Positions 61,874 through 64,000 of a stretch of DNA of 64,000 nucleotides are shown piece by piece (the stretch's first letter is position 1; each line of letters begins with the position of its first letter). The position numbers and the translations under genes were made by a program. Source of the stretch: JAIOSM01 sp023143455 (lineage in GTDB: Bacteria > Desulfobacterota > Desulfobacteria > Desulfobacterales > Desulfobacteraceae); the NCBI GenBank assembly GCA_030632885.1, contig DAOVTW010000013.1, forward strand, positions 4,876-68,875. The letters run 5' to 3'. The notes beneath the pieces were generated by a model. The model did no database searches, had not been told where the DNA came from, and saw only the letters and a list, made by a program, of their open reading frames with translations.

Positions 61874-62164
61874 TTAAACGCCTTCAAAAAAATCAATTTT
61901 CTGTCCTGGCATAAGTTTAACTACAGCTTTTTTCCAATTTTTTTTCTTGCCTAAAATCTTACCGCGTTGTGTAGTTTTGCCTTTTACAACAGATGTTCTA
62001 ACCTGTAAAACCTTAGTCTCGAAATTTTTCTCAATTGCATTCTTTATTTCAACTCGGTTGGCATTTATATCAACCTCAAAAGTAATCTGATTGTGATATT
62101 CCTTTTGAAGAGTTGTTTTTTCAGTAATAACAGGCCTTCGAATAATGTCATATTCTTTTATCAT
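61874..62164 (-). CDS. rplW: 50S ribosomal protein L23
   Basis: 96 residues from ATG 62164 (MIKEYDIIRRPVITEKTT), one base after the rplD stop, with GGGAGG inside rplD. The longer frame from 62206 is only rplD sequence in another frame. Confidence 0.95.
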   Translation of the reverse strand: MIKEYDIIRRPVITEKTTLQKEYHNQITFEVDINANRVEIKNAIEKNFETKVLQVRTSVVKGKTTQRGKILGKKKNWKKAVVKLMPGQKIDFFEGV

Positions 62165-62165
62165 T

Positions 62166-62786
62166 TTACAAAAACCTCCCTTCAATGCTCTTAACAGCAG
62201 ATTCAACCAAAAGCAGATTGTCGTATTTTAAAATATCATAGACGTTCAGACCAGCTGATTTGATTACTTTCACATTGGGAATATTCCTTGCAGATAAAAA
62301 TACGCTTGGGTCTTCACTATCAAATATAACTAGCGTTTTTTTAAGATTAAGATCTTTTAAAATTTTAGCGAACTCTTTTGTTTTTATCTTATCTAAGTTG
62401 AGATCATCGATGATTAAAAGCTCACCTGCTTCAAGCTTAGAACTTAAAGCCATTTTTAAAGCTTTTAATCTTACCTTCCTTGGAACTTTATGAGAATATG
62501 ATCTTGGACTAGGTCCAAAAATCACTCCTCCGCCTCTACGTAAAGGGGATTTAACATCTCCAGCCCGCGCATTACCAGTTCCTTTTTGTCTGTATAATTT
62601 TTTTGTACTACCAGTAATTTCAGATCTGCCTTTTACTTTAGCAGTGCCAGATCTTCTTTTTGCAAGCTGCATTCTCACAACATCATGAAGAACGCTCTTT
62701 TTAACAGGCATACTAAATATATCATCAGAAAGATTAATTTTCGATACTTTCTCACCTGCTCTGTCTATAACTTCTACAGCAGCCAT
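62166..62786 (-). CDS. rplD: 50S ribosomal protein L4
   Basis: 206 residues from ATG 62786 (MAAVEVIDRAGEKVSKINLSDDIF), with AAGAGGGA before it. Motifs: RQKGTGNARAGDVKSPLRRGGGVIFGPSPRSYSHKVPRKVR. In E. coli L4 represses the S10 operon; here the leader is outside the window. Confidence 0.96.
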   Translation of the reverse strand: MAAVEVIDRAGEKVSKINLSDDIFSMPVKKSVLHDVVRMQLAKRRSGTAKVKGRSEITGSTKKLYRQKGTGNARAGDVKSPLRRGGGVIFGPSPRSYSHKVPRKVRLKALKMALSSKLEAGELLIIDDLNLDKIKTKEFAKILKDLNLKKTLVIFDSEDPSVFLSARNIPNVKVIKSAGLNVYDILKYDNLLLVESAVKSIEGRFL

Positions 62787-62806
62787 ATTTTCCCTCTTTA
62801 CTAAAT

Positions 62807-62854
62807 TTAAGACCACACATCACTGCGATTGATAATGCAATACCCGCGGTCCAT
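62807..62854 (-). other. 15-codon frame in the rplC-rplD gap
   Basis: The gap (62787-62887) is the widest inside the operon. On the minus strand it contains ATG 62854 to TAA 62807 (MDRGYCIINRSDVWS) with a locally GC-rich CCGCGG, and no ribosome-binding site. It may be chance. Confidence 0.25.
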
Positions 62855-62887
62855 TATATTATTTGCTTAAAAGGTAATAATTAAAAA

Positions 62888-63511
62888 TTATTCGACTTTT
62901 CTTAATTCCACTACACCAGTTTTAGATCCTGGGATAGCGCCTTTTATTAATATTACGTTCGCTTCTGTTTTTATATCTATTACTTTTAAATTTTTTACAG
63001 TTACTCTGTCTGTGCCCATATGCCCTGGCATTTTTTTACCCTTAATAACCCTTGCAGGCCACGCGCTCTGTCCAATAGAGCCAGGTTTTCTATGATTCCT
63101 GCTACCATGAGTTTCAGGTCCACGACTAAACCCGTGTCTCTTAATAGTACCTTGAAAACCGCGTCCTTTTGACACTCCAGAGACAACTACTTTATCTCCT
63201 ACTGAGAATATACCTAAATCTACAATTTGCCCAAGCTCATAATTATCTGTATTATCTACTCTGAACTCACGCAACGTTGAAAATCCCTTGCCACCACTTT
63301 TTTCAAAATGTCCGGCATCAGGCTTGTTTATCTTCTTGTCAGCAAGCTCTTCAAATCCAAGCTGAAGGGCTTTATATCCATCTGTTTCCGTATTTTTAAT
63401 CTGTGTTACAACACATGGTCCCGCCTGTATAACTGTAACAGGAACAAGTCTCCCATCAGATTCGAAAATACTTGTCATTCCAATTTTTTTACCTAAAATC
63501 CCTGTGTTCAT
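62888..63511 (-). CDS. rplC: 50S ribosomal protein L3
   Basis: 207 residues from ATG 63511 (MNTGILGKKIGMTSIFESDGRLVPVTVIQAGPC); the frame extends five codons upstream without a better site. Motifs: GVSKGRGFQGTIKRHGFSRGPETHGSRNHRKPGSIGQSAWPARVIKGKKMPGHMG. Normal length. Confidence 0.96.
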   Translation of the reverse strand: MNTGILGKKIGMTSIFESDGRLVPVTVIQAGPCVVTQIKNTETDGYKALQLGFEELADKKINKPDAGHFEKSGGKGFSTLREFRVDNTDNYELGQIVDLGIFSVGDKVVVSGVSKGRGFQGTIKRHGFSRGPETHGSRNHRKPGSIGQSAWPARVIKGKKMPGHMGTDRVTVKNLKVIDIKTEANVILIKGAIPGSKTGVVELRKVE

Positions 63512-63531
63512 TTCATTCCCTGTCATTAAAA

Positions 63532-63840
63532 CTATAATTTTATCTCAACATTCACACCTGGTGAAAGATCAAGTTTCATTAATGAATCTACAGTCTGCTG
63601 AGTTGGTTCCATTATATCCATCATTCTTTTGTGTGTTCTAATTTCAAACTGCTCCCGAGATTTCTTGTTAACATGGGGGGAACGCAAAACACAAAATTTA
63701 TTTATTACAGTTGGAAGAGGTACTGGACCTACTACCCTTGCTCCTGTTTTTCTGGCTGTATCAACAATATCTATTGCTGACTGATCAAGAAGCTTATGAT
63801 CATATGCTTTCAGTCTGATTCTAATTTTAGTTTTTATCAT
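63532..63840 (-). CDS. rpsJ: 30S ribosomal protein S10
   Basis: 102 residues: KIRIRLKAYDHKLLDQSAIDIVDTARKTGARVVGPVPLPT, VLRSPHVNKKSREQFEIRTHKRMMDI. It also acts with NusB in antitermination. Between tuf and rplC as usual. Confidence 0.97.
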   Translation of the reverse strand: MIKTKIRIRLKAYDHKLLDQSAIDIVDTARKTGARVVGPVPLPTVINKFCVLRSPHVNKKSREQFEIRTHKRMMDIMEPTQQTVDSLMKLDLSPGVNVEIKL

Positions 63841-63859
63841 TGCTATTTCTTCTCTCTAA

Positions 63860-64000
63860 TTACTCAATTATCTCGCCGATAACACCAGCACCTACAGTAC
63901 GTCCACCTTCTCTTACTGCAAACCTTAATTCTTTTTCCATAGCTATGGGAGCTATAAGTTCTGCTATTATGCTAGCATTATCTCCAGGCATTATCATCTC
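63860..64000 (-). CDS. tuf: Elongation factor Tu, C-terminal fragment (cut by window edge)
   Basis: The last 46 codons read EMIMPGDNASIIAELIAPIAM, then EKELRFAVREGGRTVGAGVIGEIIE and TAA at 63860. This is the C-terminal beta-barrel of EF-Tu. The rest lies beyond base 64000. Confidence 0.96.
   Translation of the reverse strand, partial: EMIMPGDNASIIAELIAPIAMEKELRFAVREGGRTVGAGVIGEIIE

Overview
The window is a low-GC (roughly one third G+C by eye) bacterial chromosome segment. Its gene content and protein style fit Desulfobacterota, most likely Desulfobacterales: a DciA/DnaX/YbaB/RecR block, an uncanonically long GlmS, a CobA-HemD fusion, RNase J, and a long S10-spc-alpha ribosomal operon. This placement is inferred from gene content and was not tested by a database search. 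There is no intact transposase, prophage, CRISPR array or rRNA operon; there is one tRNA, tRNA-Ser(GGA).

Layout. 1-4.6 kb (+): the end of a ClC channel, dciA, a TrmN6-like methylase, tRNA-Ser, dnaX, ybaB, recR and a cysteine-cluster protein. 4.6-8.1 kb (-): two HD-domain proteins followed by a MotA/MotB stator pair that looks like the sodium-type PomAB. 8.2-12.6 kb: a LysM protein, a GspE/PilB ATPase, a ferredoxin and an unrecognised protein. 12.7-24.3 kb (+): a tightly packed run lptD, NusG-like factor, HU, holB, ricT, metG, a transpeptidase, and a 1246-residue GlmS-like enzyme. 24.3-28.1 kb (-): eno, a LolA-like envelope protein, pyrG.

28.2-32.8 kb is accessory DNA with an AT-rich non-coding stretch, a chimeric gene fused to a broken antitoxin, a HEPN/MNT pair and a VapBC pair. 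These surround an OmpA-type lipoprotein (which seems to start at ATT) and adenylate kinase, displaced from its usual place in the ribosomal operon. 32.8-42.8 kb returns to housekeeping: a degenerate GGDEF/PilZ protein, rpsU, folC, a glycosyltransferase and methyltransferase, and the minus-strand set RNase J, FtsK, methyltransferase. 42.8-45.1 kb is a second accessory islet: a PD-(D/E)XK nuclease-like gene translationally coupled to a broken metallo-beta-lactamase gene, preceded by three GAAAA(A)TTTTC boxes (the last inside a 26-bp perfect palindrome) and bracketed by short inverted repeats and longer imperfect direct repeats. 45.1-49.9 kb (+) carries FmdB, hemC, cobA-hemD, moaA and a diguanylate cyclase.

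49.9-64 kb (-) is the ribosomal operon from tuf (cut by the window edge) to rplQ. It lacks map and adk between secY and infA. The best candidates for something undescribed are the nuclease/metallo-beta-lactamase islet with its operator-like boxes, and the giant GlmS with a buried catalytic cysteine.
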